NCBI GenBank assembly: GCA_036426205.1
Contig: CM071568.1
Location: 224,852,239-224,916,238, forward strand
DNA from: Ascaphus truei
Lineage: Eukaryota > Chordata > Amphibia > Anura > Ascaphidae
Length of the DNA: 64,000 nucleotides
Direction: 5' to 3'
Each line of letters starts with the position of its first letter. The stretch's first letter is position 1. Made by a program: the position numbers and the translations under genes. The notes under the pieces were generated by a model. It had not been told where the DNA came from. It was given only the letters and a program-made list of their open reading frames with translations, and searched no databases. This document shows, one piece after another, positions 1 to 10,560 of this stretch.

Positions 1-66
1 CACCCAACTGGAACAGCAACATAAAATCACGGCTTCTAAAAAACGCTAAAACAATTAAATCTAGCT

Positions 67-2823
67 AGATCTGCCCTGAAACAGACCCAACTCGAAGAGG
101 TGGAGAAAGCACTGAGGTGGTCAAAACAAAAATATTTTGACAAAGGCAATAAAGCAGATAGACTCTTGGCCTCAAAGGTCAGGAGCGCCAGAGTTAAATC
201 TCAGATAGCCCGCATTCAGACACGAAAAGGGCAGATCTCATACATAGAAAAAGAGATAGCCCAGGAATTTGCAGATTTTTACTCTGACTTATACAGTACA
301 ACATCCACCCCCCAGACCAAGACCCGATCAGCCGCAACACAATTACACAATATCTAGAGCAATGTAACCTCCCATCCCTATCCCCCGAGGAAGTAGAGAG
401 TCTGAACAACAACATCTCCCAAGAGGAACTATCTCAGGCTATCAGTTCACTCAAGTTAGCCTAAACTCCGGGCCCAGATGGTTTTTCAAGCTCCTACTAC
501 AAAATGTTCATGCCGACCCTCTCCCCCTACCTATTAGACATGTACAATTCCTTCCTTCAAGGAGACCGGATTCCCGCCACAATCACAGCAGCAAATTTAG
601 CCATAATTCACAAGAAGGGTAGAGACCCGCTACTATGCGGCAACTACAGGCCCATCTCCCTATTAAATACTGATCTCAAAATCTACAGTAAGCTTCTGGC
701 AAACCGGCTAAATGCAATTCTCCCTAGACTCATACATGTAGAACAAGTAGGCTTTGTGTCTGGAAGACAGGCCTCCGACAATACCTGCAAAATTGTGGCT
801 ATAATTGACCACGTGCATCTCACAGGTTCCAAAGCAATGATTCTGAGCCTTGATGCTGAAAAGGCGTTCGACAGAATCAAGTGGACTTTTTTAGACCAAA
901 CAATGCTGAGGTTTGGCTTCTGTGGCCCTTTTTTGGAGGGGGTGAGAGCCCTCTACCAAAACCCAACATCGTATGTTAAATTATCAGGCGGCTTCTCTGA
1001 CCCAATAAAAATTAGGAATGGGACCAGACAAGGTTGCCCACTCTCCCCCTTGCTATTCGCCCTAACCATTGAGCCCTTAGCGGCCAAAATCAGAGAAGAA
1101 AAAAGTATTAATGGGATCCAAATTGCGGAAAGAAAATACAAAATTTCTCTATTTGCTGATGATGTGATTTTGACCCTCGCGGACACCCATACCTCCCTCC
1201 CCAACCTACAAAGGCTACTGACCCAATTTGGGTCAGTCTCTGACTATAAAGTTAACATGGACAAGTCAGAAGCCCTAAATATATCCCTCCCAGCCCAGAT
1301 GTGGAAACTCATTCAAGCTAACTATAAATACAAGTGGAGTTCCACCTATATTAAATATCTTGGGGTTAAAATCTCAAATTCCTACAATACCCTCTTCCAA
1401 TATAATTACCCCCCCCCCCCCCCATTCGATCAGATTAAAAAAGACCTGGAAACTTGGAAAAAACATCAAATTTCCTGGTTTGGGAGAATGGTTTCCGTAA
1501 AAATGAATGTTCTCCCAAGGCTACTGTATAATTTCCAAACCCTCCCAATTACGGTGCCACAAGCGGCCCTGAAGAACATCCAATCACTACTGCTCCAATT
1601 AATTTGGAACGATAAAAGGCCAAGAGTCCCAAGATCAGTGATGCTCTCATCAAGAGCTAGAGGAGGTATGGGGGTCCTGATATCGTCAGGTATTATCTCG
1701 CAGCACAACTGAAGCAGGCCGTAGTTTGGAATTGCGACCCGGCCTCAGCCTGTTGGCTCGCAATAGAGTCTCATTACGCGCGTCCCCACTCCCTCCAAGT
1801 GGCTTTATGGACCACAGGTGGTGGCAGGGCTGGTCCACAGGGGTTCGACCTAGGAGCAATGAGATGTACTGGGACGCATGGCTTAAAAGCAAAGGGAAAT
1901 ATGGTTTGCTAGCTTCCCCCTCCCAGCTCACTCCAATCTTTGGGAACCCCAATTTCCCACCAGGGTGTTCCCCAAGACAATTTGACCAATTCCAGAGTCA
2001 TAATATTAGGATGGTTGCCGATCTGCTGCAGAAGGAGGAGATATTAACCTATCAGGTGCTGAAGAACAAATTCCAGATCCAGGGCCTTCACCTGTTTAAG
2101 TATTTACAAGTTCGTCACTTCCTACTATCTTTATCCCCAACCTCCAAGTTCCCCCCGCTGACCAGATTTGAATCCATATGCATTAAAAATACCTACCAAA
2201 GAGGCCTGATCTCCGAGATATATAAGGGAATAGAGCCAACATCCAGCCCCCCGAATCACCGATACATGCAAAAATGGTCGGAGGATCTGGGCCTCCAAAT
2301 AGACCTGGAAGACTGGGAGGAAATTTGGGAGCAAGCTGCTAAAACATCAATCTGCACAACAATAAAAGAAAAGATCTATAAAATTATATTTCAGTGGTAC
2401 CTGACCACGGCTAGGCTGGGCCAGGTCTTCCCCGGCACACTGGATCTGTGCTGGAGGGGATGTGGTCAAAAGGGGGACATGGCCCACATTTGGTGGTCAT
2501 GTCCGGAGATTCAGAGGTATTGGACCATGATCCAGACGCTCATTTACGAGACCACGGGACTCCCCCTTCCCCTGGAGCCTCTGACCCTGGTGCTGAGCAA
2601 ACCCATCGAAGATCTTCCTCCGCCGATGTCAAGGCTGATCACGGCAATGCTGACAGCGGCCAGATGCTCCATAGCGGCCGCCTGGGAACAGGTTAAGCCC
2701 CCCTCGAGAACTACAGTAGTCAGAAGAATCAATGAGGTCATGACTATGGAGAAGCTGACAGCTATGCTCCAAAAGAAGATGCCTCAATTTCGGAACACAT
2801 GGGACCCCTGGTTAGAGAGATAA
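67..2823 (+). pseudogene. Broken LINE ORF2 (reverse transcriptase, L1/Tx1-like)
   Basis: ORF2 of this group encodes an endonuclease and RT that carry out target-primed reverse transcription. Only the region from just before RT to the C-terminus is present. A first block (100-357) reads in frame 1. The reading then continues in the frame of 357-464, up to an in-frame TAA at 462-464 just before TPGPDGF. The main RT block runs 504-1712: the NYRPISLLN box, the GRQASDN region, LDAEKAFDR with the first catalytic Asp, the NGTRQGCPLSP box, and FADD at 1152-1163 with the catalytic Asp pair. A frameshift near 1712-1726 leads to the C-terminal domain (1726-2823), which includes a Cys/His-rich stretch (CWRGCGQKGDMAHIWWSC) typical of L1 C-termini. 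Stops and frameshifts show it is a pseudogene. Family assignment is firm at the L1/Tx1 level; subfamily is not assigned. Confidence 0.9.
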
Positions 2824-2918
2824 AGCCCAAAAAGGCCAACCACCTAGACCTTTAGTCCCCTCCAGACAGCAGGAGAGAGAATCAAGGAAGCCTCTGGACG
2901 TACCTTTGTTCACCTATT

Positions 2919-2978
2919 CCCCCCCCCCCCCCCCCGTTTCTTTCCCCCCCCCCCCCCCCCCCTCCCCCCCCCCCCCCT
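2919..2978 (+). repeat. Poly-C tracts in LINE 3' UTR
   Basis: Three cytosine runs of about 16-22 bases are separated by short T-containing interruptions in the 3' UTR of the LINE. Another run of C lies inside the ORF2 remnant near 1411-1423. Homopolymers of this length are prone to sequencing length error, so exact lengths should not be trusted. Confidence 0.9.
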
Positions 2979-3117
2979 CTCTTTTCCCCCTATGGAAAAC
3001 GTGAAAATGTTATTGGTCACCACCTGATTGTATTAAGTTGAAATGTTGCGGGCTCATGACATTTCTGTATGTACTTTTATATGTGAACGTGTCCAATAAA
3101 AAAATTGTTACAAAAAA

Positions 3118-3418
3118 ACCAATGCGGTTCAGTTACGGAGACCCCCTGCACATGTATACTATGAATAAAATTGTATATAAAATTATTTTTAATATGCCGA
3201 TGTTTGCGCCGAGAGAGCAACAGATCTCTCTCTGCTGCAAACACAACTCGGCAGGGGACGGCTTCTCGGCAGCTTCTCGCCAGGCAGCCGTCTCGCCAAC
3301 GGTTATATCAAATGGTGGTGGCGCATTAATTCGCCAGGGATTCGGCCCTTACAGCATACAGCGAGTTTAACACGCCAAAAACATGGCTAATTGCAAAACT
3401 GACAAATGCATATACCCC
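3118..3418. other. Unassigned spacer between LINE and TIR element
   Basis: About 300 bp follow the LINE end. They contain several TCTCGCCA/CTCGGCAG-like motifs around 3230-3365 that resemble internal sequence of the neighbouring 475-bp element, so this may be a remnant of a related element. No coding capacity or termini were recognised. Confidence 0.4.
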
Positions 3419-3421
3419 TTA

Positions 3422-3896
3422 GGGGCCTATGCAGAGAGCAGCGCTAGAATAAATTGGAGAGTTTAAGAAAAAGTAGCTATAATGGAGAGTTTTATTCTCC
3501 ATATGCAGAAATGGGCGAAATCCGCTATTTTTAGCATTACTGCATGTGGAGAATTGTAAATGAGGAGATGCGCGCAGCTGAAAGGGAGAAAAAAAAATCG
3601 CGCATTTTTTTTCCCCCTATAGCCGGCGAGCTCCTGCTTCTTGCTAACTTTAGTTGGCGGAGAAAATTGAAGAAAATCGCGCCAAAAACAGCCGCTAGAT
3701 GGCGAGCGCGCCTTTCTGAATTTGGATATTTTTCAGACTGGCGAGATGTAGTTTCTCGCCAGCCGCGCGGCGAGATTTTCAAATAGAAAAAAAAAATGGC
3801 GCTTTTTTCCTACCTCGCCATTTTCAGCTGTTTTTTGCATGATTTTCGCCGGAAAATGGCGAGATTGTAAATAGCGCTGCTCTCTGCATGAGGCCC
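3422..3896. mobile_element. 475-bp MITE with TTA target duplication (Harbinger-like)
   Basis: The left end GGGGCCTATGCAGAGAGCAG and the reverse complement of the right end, GGGCCTCATGCAGAGAGCAG, form terminal inverted repeats of about 24 bp ending in AGCGCT. The element is flanked on both sides by TTA (3419-3421 and 3897-3899). A 3-bp TWA duplication is the hallmark of PIF/Harbinger elements, so that class is inferred. There is no transposase frame, so it is non-autonomous. The interior is rich in GGCGAGA/TCTCGCC motifs. Confidence 0.7.
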
Positions 3897-4023
3897 TTAG
3901 TCTTAGATATGTCTTAGATATGTATTTATCTCATTTAAAATATTGTACAGTAGGATTCTTTCAATCAGACTTATTTAAAATCACAATCCCTCTCCCTTGT
4001 CTGCAGGTGTTATGATTTCTTCC

Positions 4024-4287
4024 TCATTTATTAGTTGTTCTAATTTTCTCATTTCCTTCTTCGGTCAGATTCGGTCTTACCTTACTTTTAAAGGTATTTG
4101 ACACCAGTTTCTCTAATTCTTCATGGACTACATGATATAAGCCGTCGATAAAATTCCCTTTCTGTTGGCAAAGGTTAAAGAAAACACTTGATTGACAAAC
4201 AGTTCTATATTCAGAGGCCCCTAAAAATGTAATTGACCCACTGTGTGGAATTGGACCTTTAAGCAGGAGACCACATCCCCTGACCAA
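4024..4287 (-). pseudogene. Possible PLE N-terminal ORF fragment
   Basis: An open stretch of 87 codons on the minus strand contains a segment (KGNFIDGLYHVVHEELEKL, later RPNLTEEGNEKI) that resembles the region just upstream of the DKGG box in Penelope-like ORFs. No RT motif follows, so if the match is right this is a truncated fragment. It lies opposite in orientation to the clearer PLE relic at 5.7-6.65 kb. The identification comes from pattern memory and is weak. The rest of 3900-4440 shows nothing recognisable. Confidence 0.3.
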
Positions 4288-4439
4288 TCACACTTCTGCT
4301 ATACTGTAGCAGCCAATAGATTATAAACAGCTCTCCAAGGTACTGTACAGCAGTCGGTGCTGCATTCTGGCTACTGACCATGGTGCTGCAGTAATTAACT
4401 TAATGCATATTTCTTACAGAAAGAACTCTTTATACTGTT

Positions 4440-5140
4440 AAAGCTATATATTGTAGGTAAATTTCTCTGCTGAACGTGGATATTAAAACCTACACTTGCG
4501 AACAGACTTAATTCTATTCTTTTGTCTATAGTCCAGCCATACCAAGTGGGTTTTATACAGGGGAGACAGGCATTTGACAATACAGTATATGTTGGATAAT
4601 TAGCCTTATTAATCAGGGATGCTCCAGGAATATAACATACAGGCATACCCCGCATTAACGTACGCAATGGGACCGGAGCATGTATGTAAAGCGAAAATGT
4701 ACTTAAAGTGAAGAACTACCTTTTTTCCACTTATTGATGCATGTACTGTACTGCAATCGTCATATACGTGCATAACTGATGTAAATAACACATTTGTAAC
4801 AGGCTCTATAGTCTCCCCGCCTGCGCACAGCTTCGGTACAGGTAGGGAGCCGGTATTGCTGTTCAGGACGTGCTGACAGGCGCATGCACGAGCTGCTGTT
4901 TGCCTATTGGGCGACATGTACTTACTCGTAAGTGTCCTTAAAGCGGGGTATGCCTGTACAATGCTTTTGGGTCTTTGATGCGGAAAAAATCTTTGATAGG
5001 TAAATATTATGGTGAACAATCAATTTTCACAACATTTCCCAGTTCAAAATGGAACCAGACAGAGGTGTCGCTTTCTATGGAACATTAGATTATTTGTCAA
5101 CACCCTGATACATCTCAGGGCTAAAACCTGAGTCCTAGAT
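4440..5140 (+). pseudogene. Old L1-like RT relic, split by a MITE
   Basis: Two blocks of degenerate RT sequence on the plus strand flank the MITE at 4640-4956. The left block (about 4456-4639) translates with frame changes to SLLNVDIKTYTLANRLNSIL and then PYQVGFIQGRQAFDNT, matching the L1 palm region. The right block (from 4959) gives LGLDAEKIFDR, then NGTRQRC and LFVNTLIHLRAK, matching the catalytic-Asp and NGTRQGCPLSP boxes. The order is correct across the insertion. The copy is much more decayed than the LINE at 1-3117 and has several stops. Confidence 0.75.
4640..4956. mobile_element. 317-bp Tigger-like MITE inserted in L1 relic
   Basis: The terminal inverted repeats read CAGGCATACCCCGC on the left and GCGGGGTATGCCTG on the right, flanked by TA on both sides (4638-4639, 4957-4958). 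The TIR start CAGGCATACC and the TA duplication resemble Tigger/pogo elements of the Tc1/mariner superfamily. It has no transposase. It interrupts the L1-like RT relic, so it inserted after that LINE copy. Confidence 0.8.
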
Positions 5141-5202
5141 CTCTTAGAGATACTATGATTTTTAAAGAGAGAAAGACTAACTGTAATATGTAATTGGCTG
5201 AA

Positions 5203-5375
5203 GGAGCGGCTCATTGAGTAAAGGCACTGATTCTATAAATGACACTGAGTTTGAAGCAGGGGAGCCTAGATCATATCTCACTGACAACTCCTTGGGACCT
5301 GGGGCAAGTCATTTTATCTCCATGAGCCATGGGCACCAAAGAAATGCTATGTACAGCGCTATACAAAAAAAATAT
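5203..5375 (+). mobile_element. tRNA-derived SINE fragment
   Basis: The segment starts with an A-box-like stretch (GCGGCTCATTGAGTAAAGGC). A degenerate B-box position follows near 5265-5277, then the tail GGGGCAAGTCATTTTATCTC and CATGGGCACCAAAGAAATG. This matches the general layout of a widespread frog tRNA-derived SINE that I recognise from other frog sequence. The end near AGCGCTATACAAAAAAAATA looks like a tail. Divergence is high, so it is not a functional tRNA. Confidence 0.55.
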
Positions 5376-5699
5376 AAGATCCCAATTATATTCCATTCTG
5401 ATACTAAAGTAGGAGATTACCTGGTGAAGAAATCAGTGGAAAGCAATTGCAGCAACTTACGGTAGTACATTTAATTTTCCTATACAGAGTGCTTCTTTGA
5501 ACATATTTAAGAACATAGTTTTACAGAATATTTCTCAACTCCATTGGAATTTGCCATTTAAGCGTACAAACTGTTTCCTAAACCTTTGCCATATACTGAG
5601 TAGAGAACACAATCCAAGACAGTTAGCACCGGAGCACAGCCGAAAAAATGTAACGTTGGACAGATTGACCATTCAAAAATATATTTAGTTAAAAGACAT

Positions 5700-6655
5700 G
5701 TAGATAAAGTCCTGATAGATCCTCTAACGTGTTTCATGCACAGAGCGCTTTGTCAAAGAGTGCTATATACTGTTTAATTTAAAGAGGAATCCAAATATCA
5801 TATTTAAACAGGTCGATAAGGGAGGAGAGGTGGTAATTATGAATAAATAATTGTCTGTTTGCCCTCACTATATAACTATCAGATAGTGATCCAACATTAA
5901 AAGATAAATCAATTGCGTCCTTAAAAATGATGTTGATATAAATATAATTGATATGAAGATGTTTTATTATTTGGTTATGTCATTTCCAATTATGCTGGTA
6001 TTTTACCAGCTACCAAAGATTCATAAAGATTTATTTAACCCCCGAAGAAAGACCAGTTGTGGAGGGGAATAATTCAGTGTTACAACCTTTAGAACTCTTT
6101 GTTGATTGAAGACACTAGCACACTAGCGCTGCCTATCTTTACTGCAGAGTTCTGCAACCACTGCTAAAATTCAATTTTTAACAGGCCGCAGCACATTCGC
6201 AAGTGAGTTGCGAGTAGCCAACAAAACATCGGGAGATCAGACGTACCCCGCGAGCCACCACAGAAAGTAAATGACGCTACATCTGTATCTGCAGCCTTGT
6301 ATTCCAAGTCTTTGAAAGACACAACCAAATTCTTAAATAAGATTAAGGATACTGGAGTACTGACTGAAATAGATTATCTATGTACAATGGATGTATGATC
6401 CTTATATACAGCAATACCGCATGTGGAACATTGTAATACAGTATGATAATCTCTCTGAATAGTGAAGTAATTTTGGATACAGTACTTCATTTTACAACTG
6501 TAAGAGATTGTTCTGACAAATTTTTTTTTCAGGTTTCAGAATATTTTTTGGGGTTTACAGATTTAGGGAAATGCAATGGGGGTCAACATGGCCCCCTCAT
6601 GCAAATATTTGCTTTAATAATATTTTTTTCTTCATGCAACATATTCTCATAATAT
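5700..6655 (+). pseudogene. Penelope-like element RT relic
   Basis: PLEs are retroelements with a telomerase-related RT and, usually, a GIY-YIG endonuclease. The plus strand shows their motifs in order: VDKGGEVVIMNK (DKGG at about 5815-5826), FYQLPKIHKD (from 6001), LKDTTKFLNKIKD (about 6312-6350), MDV-stop-SLYTAIPHVE (catalytic-Asp motif, with an in-frame TGA at 6396-6398), and GNAMGVNMAPSCKYLL near 6570-6620. Spacing is shorter than expected in places and several frame changes are needed, so it is a dead copy. The RT active-site YADD-type box and the endonuclease are not seen. The sequence around 5727-5760 resembles a decayed PLE terminal hammerhead region on the minus strand. Confidence 0.75.
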
Positions 6656-6796
6656 TTGTTCTGGGTGCACACAGACATATAACCATCAACCAAAAATAGA
6701 AAATGAAAAATATATACTTAACAGAAGTCAAGGTGCTTGCAGATGGACAGGGAACACCAGCCAGTAGATACACAGCTGATGCCTGTGGAAGCCGGG

Positions 6797-6884
6797 GAAC
6801 CATGTGACCGGAGCAGGAGCGTTTTTATTGAACAGCCAGCTCCTCCCCGGCTGTCCAATAGGAATGCTCCTGCTCCGTCACATG
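6797..6884. repeat. Inverted repeat with ~40-bp arms
   Basis: The left arm starts GAACCATGTGACCGGAGCAG and continues to GAACAGCC near 6838. The right arm runs from GGCTGTCCAATAGG and ends TCCGTCACATGGTTC near 6884. Only a few bases separate the arms. It may be the interior of a foldback or MITE-type element, but no outer TIR or target duplication was found. The surrounding 6660-7440 has GGGTACC-type motifs near 7045-7145 that suggest an undefined element end. Confidence 0.7.
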
Positions 6885-7450
6885 GTTCCCCCGGCTCCCA
6901 CCAGCATCAGCTGTGTGCTATGTTCCTGCTGTTCACGCTGGCTGAAAACGGACTTCTGCTGCTTCCACCACCACAGGTGCTGCTGCTCTCAGATGTCACC
7001 AGGGTCTTCCTCACCCTCCGCAGAAGTCTTCCTCACCTTGCAGGTAAGTGCCGTCCGGGTAACCGTGTACCCACCCGGGTAAATTGATTCATTTTGCCCG
7101 GGCACCCATTACCAGGTTTTCAGAAAATGTAGGACCCGGTACAACACTAGTCTCAATAGACCAGTCTTGCACAGGTGCATGAAAAAAACTGCTACTTATA
7201 AAAGTGGGGAGGCATGAGCTTAAACCCAGGGAGGAGGGGTTGCTGACCTCTAAACAACTGTTGCCAGTTGAAAATTTACAAACATACACAATCCCTGCAA
7301 GCTCAAACCCCAACACCCACCACATAACATCATATATATTTGTGTCAAAAGGAGTGCTATTGGGTGTGACCAAATGTATACAACAAAAGACAAAAATTCC
7401 CAAAGCTACATTCAATATGACAAAAAATATATACAGTAGTTAAATATGTA

Positions 7451-8194
7451 CAGCTCAACCCCGTTTTAGCGTGATCCGCTAAAACGCAGATCTGCTTATA
7501 ACGCGGTGTGAGTGTGGCACCCGTTTTTTAAAGCAAATTTAAAAAAAAAAGCTTTATTGCTAACGGACGGACCGACACACACACACACACACTACTCCCC
7601 TGCACATCCCCTGCACATCACATCCCATCCTCCTGCCCATCACAACCCCCTTTCCTGCAAATCACCCCCCCCAGCCTGCATATCACCCCTCCAGCCTGTT
7701 CAGCACCCCCACTGCACATCACATCCCATTCCCGCCTGCACATCACCTCCCACCCTGCACATCATCCCCTGCACATCACATCCCCCTGCCTGCACATCAC
7801 CCCCCTGCAAATCACATCCCATCCCCCCTGCCCATCATATCCCCTACCTGCACATAACCCCCCCTGCACATCCCATCCCATCCCCCCTGCCCATCACATC
7901 CCCCCTTCCTGCACATCACCACACACACACACACATACACACACATACACACCTCTCCCTCCCTCCCTGTACCTCCGCTTGGGGGTGAGGAGAGAAGAGA
8001 GCTGGTTCCTGCCCGGCTTCTCCTGACTCCGTGAGATCTTCCCCCCCACATCCCCCCCCTATCGCAGACTCACTGCTTCTCTGCACAGCACACAGATCAG
8101 CTGCCACCATTTTTTTATTTTATATCACGATCCCGGTTATAACGCGGTCGTATCGGGTGGACCCAGAGGACCGCGTTATATCGGGGTTCAGCTG
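7451..8194. mobile_element. 744-bp Tigger-like element, copy A
   Basis: Termini are CAGCTCAACCCCGTTTTAGC on the left and CGGGGTTCAGCTG on the right, with TA at both flanks (7449-7450, 8195-8196). Subterminal copies of TATAACGCGGT occur at both ends. The same family occurs at 18566-19130 in reverse orientation. There is no transposase frame. The interior is filled by a C-rich tandem array and a CA microsatellite. Confidence 0.8.
7597..7962. repeat. C-rich CTGCACATCAC minisatellite and (CA)n
   Basis: Variable repeats of a unit close to CCTGCACATCACATCCC extend from about 7597 to 7915, followed by CA/CATA repeats to about 7952. They lie inside the Tigger-like element, and open frames across them are low-complexity artefacts. 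Confidence 0.85.
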
Positions 8195-8196
8195 TA

Positions 8197-8842
8197 ACTG
8201 TTTGTCTTCTCATAAGTAAGGGTCTTTTAGTTACACTATTTGGCCAAAGCTTGTGTGTTTTTATGTTGGAACTAATTACTGCTTCTCATCCTATTTCCTG
8301 CCCTGTAAAGCAATAGGGGGAAAAGCCAGCTGCAGATAATAACTATCTTGTTTGTTATTATTACTGAAGTTAATAGGGCAGGAGTGGAAGACAACACACT
8401 GTTACTAAAGTCTGCATTTGTTATAGGTATTGCACCAGTTTTGCAGCAAGCGGGTCTATGTTAAAGAGGCAATAATGCAGCGTACATTTATATATACTGC
8501 ATTTGATTACCTTTATTGAAAACGAATTACCTAAGATGTCAAATCGATTAGTTATCCAACAAGGGGCGGAGCTATAGCCCGGCCAGCCCTGGCAAAGCCT
8601 GGGGGCCTGCGCTCTTGGGGGGCCCACTCTTCCCCCCTGTTGGTGGCCCATCGGTCTCTCTTCAGATAGAGACAGGCTTGGGCGGGTAGGAGGAGAGCGG
8701 AGGATGCTGGCTGCGGAGTTGATCACAGAACAGCTGTAGGGAGGAGACGAGTAGGGCTTTCTTCCTACTTAACCACTTCTGGGAAGCAGGTGGCACTGCA
8801 GAGCACCCAATAGCAGCTCCTCTCTGCATCTCCTGGTTCTGT
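8197..8842. other. Unassigned region
   Basis: I recognise no gene, terminal repeat or coding motif here. A GC-rich patch at 8570-8720 contains CTTGGGGGGCCCACTC and similar sequence, and may be part of an unrecognised repeat that leads into the TG minisatellite. Confidence 0.4.
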
Positions 8843-9066
8843 GTGATGTTGGTAAGTGTGTGTGTGTGTGTTTGTGTTGGTAAGTGTGTGTGTGTGTGTG
8901 TGTGTATGTCTGTGTTGGTAAGTGTGCATATTTGTGATGGTAGGTGTGTCTGTGTTGGTAAGTGTGTGTGTGTCTGTCTGTGTTGGTAAGTGTGTGTATG
9001 TCTGTGTTGGTAAGTGGGTGTGTGTGTCTGTGTTGGTAAGTGTGTGTGTTTGTGTGTATTTGCGTG
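8843..9066 (+). repeat. TG-rich minisatellite, unit TGTGTTGGTAAGTGTG
   Basis: About nine irregular copies of a unit close to CTGTGTTGGTAAGTGTGTG, with variable TG runs between GTTGGTAAG anchors. The GGTAAG core looks like a 5' splice site repeated many times, but this is probably a chance property of the unit. Confidence 0.9.
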
Positions 9067-9187
9067 TGTGTTTCATGCATTATGTGCATGTATATGTTGT
9101 ATATTTAGTGTTTTTTTACATTTTGAATATAAATGTGTATTTGTATATGGTATGTGTGTATATGGTTTAGTGTTTGTGTGTATATAT

Positions 9188-9386
9188 GGAAGGGGAGGGA
9201 GGAGAGATAGGATGGGGGAGGAGGGAGTAGAGATGATGATGATGATGAGGGGGGGAGAAATGAGGAAAAGAGGAGGGGTGAAAGGAGATGATAAGGAGGA
9301 GGAGGGGGTGAGATGATGAGGGATGATGACGAGGAGGGATGATGACGAGGAGGGATGGGGAGAGGTGAGGGATGATGATATAGAGC
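9188..9386 (+). repeat. Purine-rich GATGAGGAGG tract
   Basis: An almost pure purine strand containing (GAT)n at 9233-9247 and repeats of GATGATGACGAGGAGG at about 9313-9360. Frames on either strand are low-complexity and not genes. Mirror-type purine tracts of this kind can form triplex DNA in principle. Confidence 0.85.
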
Positions 9387-10040
9387 AGGGGAGCACAATC
9401 TTTTTCTCCTGCGCCTCCCTGCGGTCTGTCCCCCTCTCTGTGCCCCCCCCACCCTTACCTTGGTTCTGGGCGTCATGACGTCATGTTGCCATAGCGACGC
9501 GTCTCCAGAAGCCGTCTGAACCAAGGTAACTGAAGTTTACAGAGGCATTCAGAGCTTCCCTGGCCATCGGTGTGACTGCACCTCGTTCCACACTTACAGA
9601 GGCCCCGCACTCTTACTCGCCCCAAAGTCCATAATCACAGTTTAATGTTGTTTTGGTTAAATGAACCCCCATAACATTTAAACTCTGATTACCGGAGTTG
9701 GACCGGGGGGAGAGCGCAGGGTCTCTGTAAGTGCCGGCATCTCCTGCTACTGCACGCATCACGTGATAATGCGACATCACATGATGTCGTCTCGTGGCGG
9801 CGGGCAAGAGGCCCCGTGCGTCATGTGACATCATCACATGTGCTTTAAGAAGCAACAGTGTTGTATGCCATGTTAATGGTATAAGAAAACAAACAAACAA
9901 ACACCTACTTACTCATACAGTAATTGAACGTTCAATAGAAATCTGGAGCTCAAAAATATTCCAACAGAAAAAGAGACTGTAGAAGTCTCCTTGAAACTTG
10001 AGATATTGTGTATCAAATATATGGATAAGATCAGGCCCAT
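9387..10040. other. Unassigned region with small inverted repeats
   Basis: No gene is recognised. The region contains a 12-bp inverted repeat, TTACCTTGGTTC (9455-9466) with GAACCAAGGTAA (9518-9529), enclosing a TGACGTCA palindrome. Around 9770-9840 there are several CACATG/CACGTG-type palindromes, including CGACATCACATGATGTCG. A (CAAA)n run lies at about 9887-9902. Confidence 0.5.
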
Positions 10041-10346
10041 AAATGTTTATGTGGAGTATACATGCGGGGGTTTCCAGAGGTAGAGAATAAGATAACGCCT
10101 ACCTGGCCTCACTCATGAGAGTGTGCAGCATCCAGGAAAAATAAATGGTGTAGAATTTTCTTATACTGTAAGTCCTTATAACACTTGGTAAACGCCCCCC
10201 TAAACATCCATATGTTTCTTCCAATAAGGAAAATGACTATAGCCGCACAAAGTCAGGTGTACCTTATATTCTTCTTGAATTCTGGTGCCTGATCGTTGTC
10301 CTCCGGTGTGGCGTCTGCGAAAGGAAAAATAGAGCAAACACGAAGA

Positions 10347-10520
10347 GACTGCAATGCACCACCAAAATGAAGAAGGAGGATGACTTGAGTACAAAACCGC
10401 TTTATTGGATCCTTGGCAAATAGACCGACATGTTTCGCACTTACGGCGCTTTCTCGAGACCTCGAGCGGTTTTGTATTCAAGTCATCCTCATTCTTCATT
10501 TTGGTGGTGCGTTGCAGTTT
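10347..10520. repeat. PLE-type inverted repeat with decayed hammerhead
   Basis: Left arm 10347-10405 (starting GAGACTGCAATGCACCACCA) and right arm 10464-10520 are inverted copies with roughly 90% match. The ~58-bp loop contains ACATGTTTCGCACTTACGGC and GCTTTCTC. On the minus strand the loop reads as CTCGAGA, a stem-like AGCGCC..GTGC, GAAA, CATG and TC. That is the order of PLE hammerhead parts, but the CUGANGA box is damaged and stem I no longer pairs. I infer a remnant of a PLE terminal repeat in inverted arrangement. Confidence 0.55.
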
Positions 10521-10560
10521 CTTCATTTTTACTGATACAGTATATTGGCTAAGGAGATCC

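Larger units (their letters stand above)
1..3117 (+). mobile_element. L1/Tx1-like LINE, 3' portion
   Basis: This is a non-LTR retrotransposon on the plus strand, entering from the left edge of the window, so its 5' end is not seen. It holds the remains of ORF2 (about 67-2823), a 3' UTR with long cytosine runs (2919-2978), and an end at about 3117 where AATAAA-like sequence is followed by a short A-rich stretch. The RT motifs (NYRPISLLN, GFVSGRQASDN, LDAEKAFDR, NGTRQGCPLSP, FADD) match the L1/Tx1 group. A target-site duplication cannot be tested because the 5' flank is outside the window. The copy cannot be active because ORF2 is broken in several places. Confidence 0.9.

Noticed and set aside
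5725..5760. Intact hammerhead in the 5.7-kb PLE relic
   Set aside because: Parts such as GAAAC and an AGCGC stem remain on the minus strand, but the CUGANGA box is changed and stem I does not pair, so only a decayed remnant is noted.
8843..9066. Array of splice donors (GGTAAG repeated)
   Set aside because: The motif arises from the minisatellite unit and no exons flank it.
9073..9524. Ser/Pro-rich minus-strand frames
   Set aside because: They are the reverse of purine-rich simple repeats.
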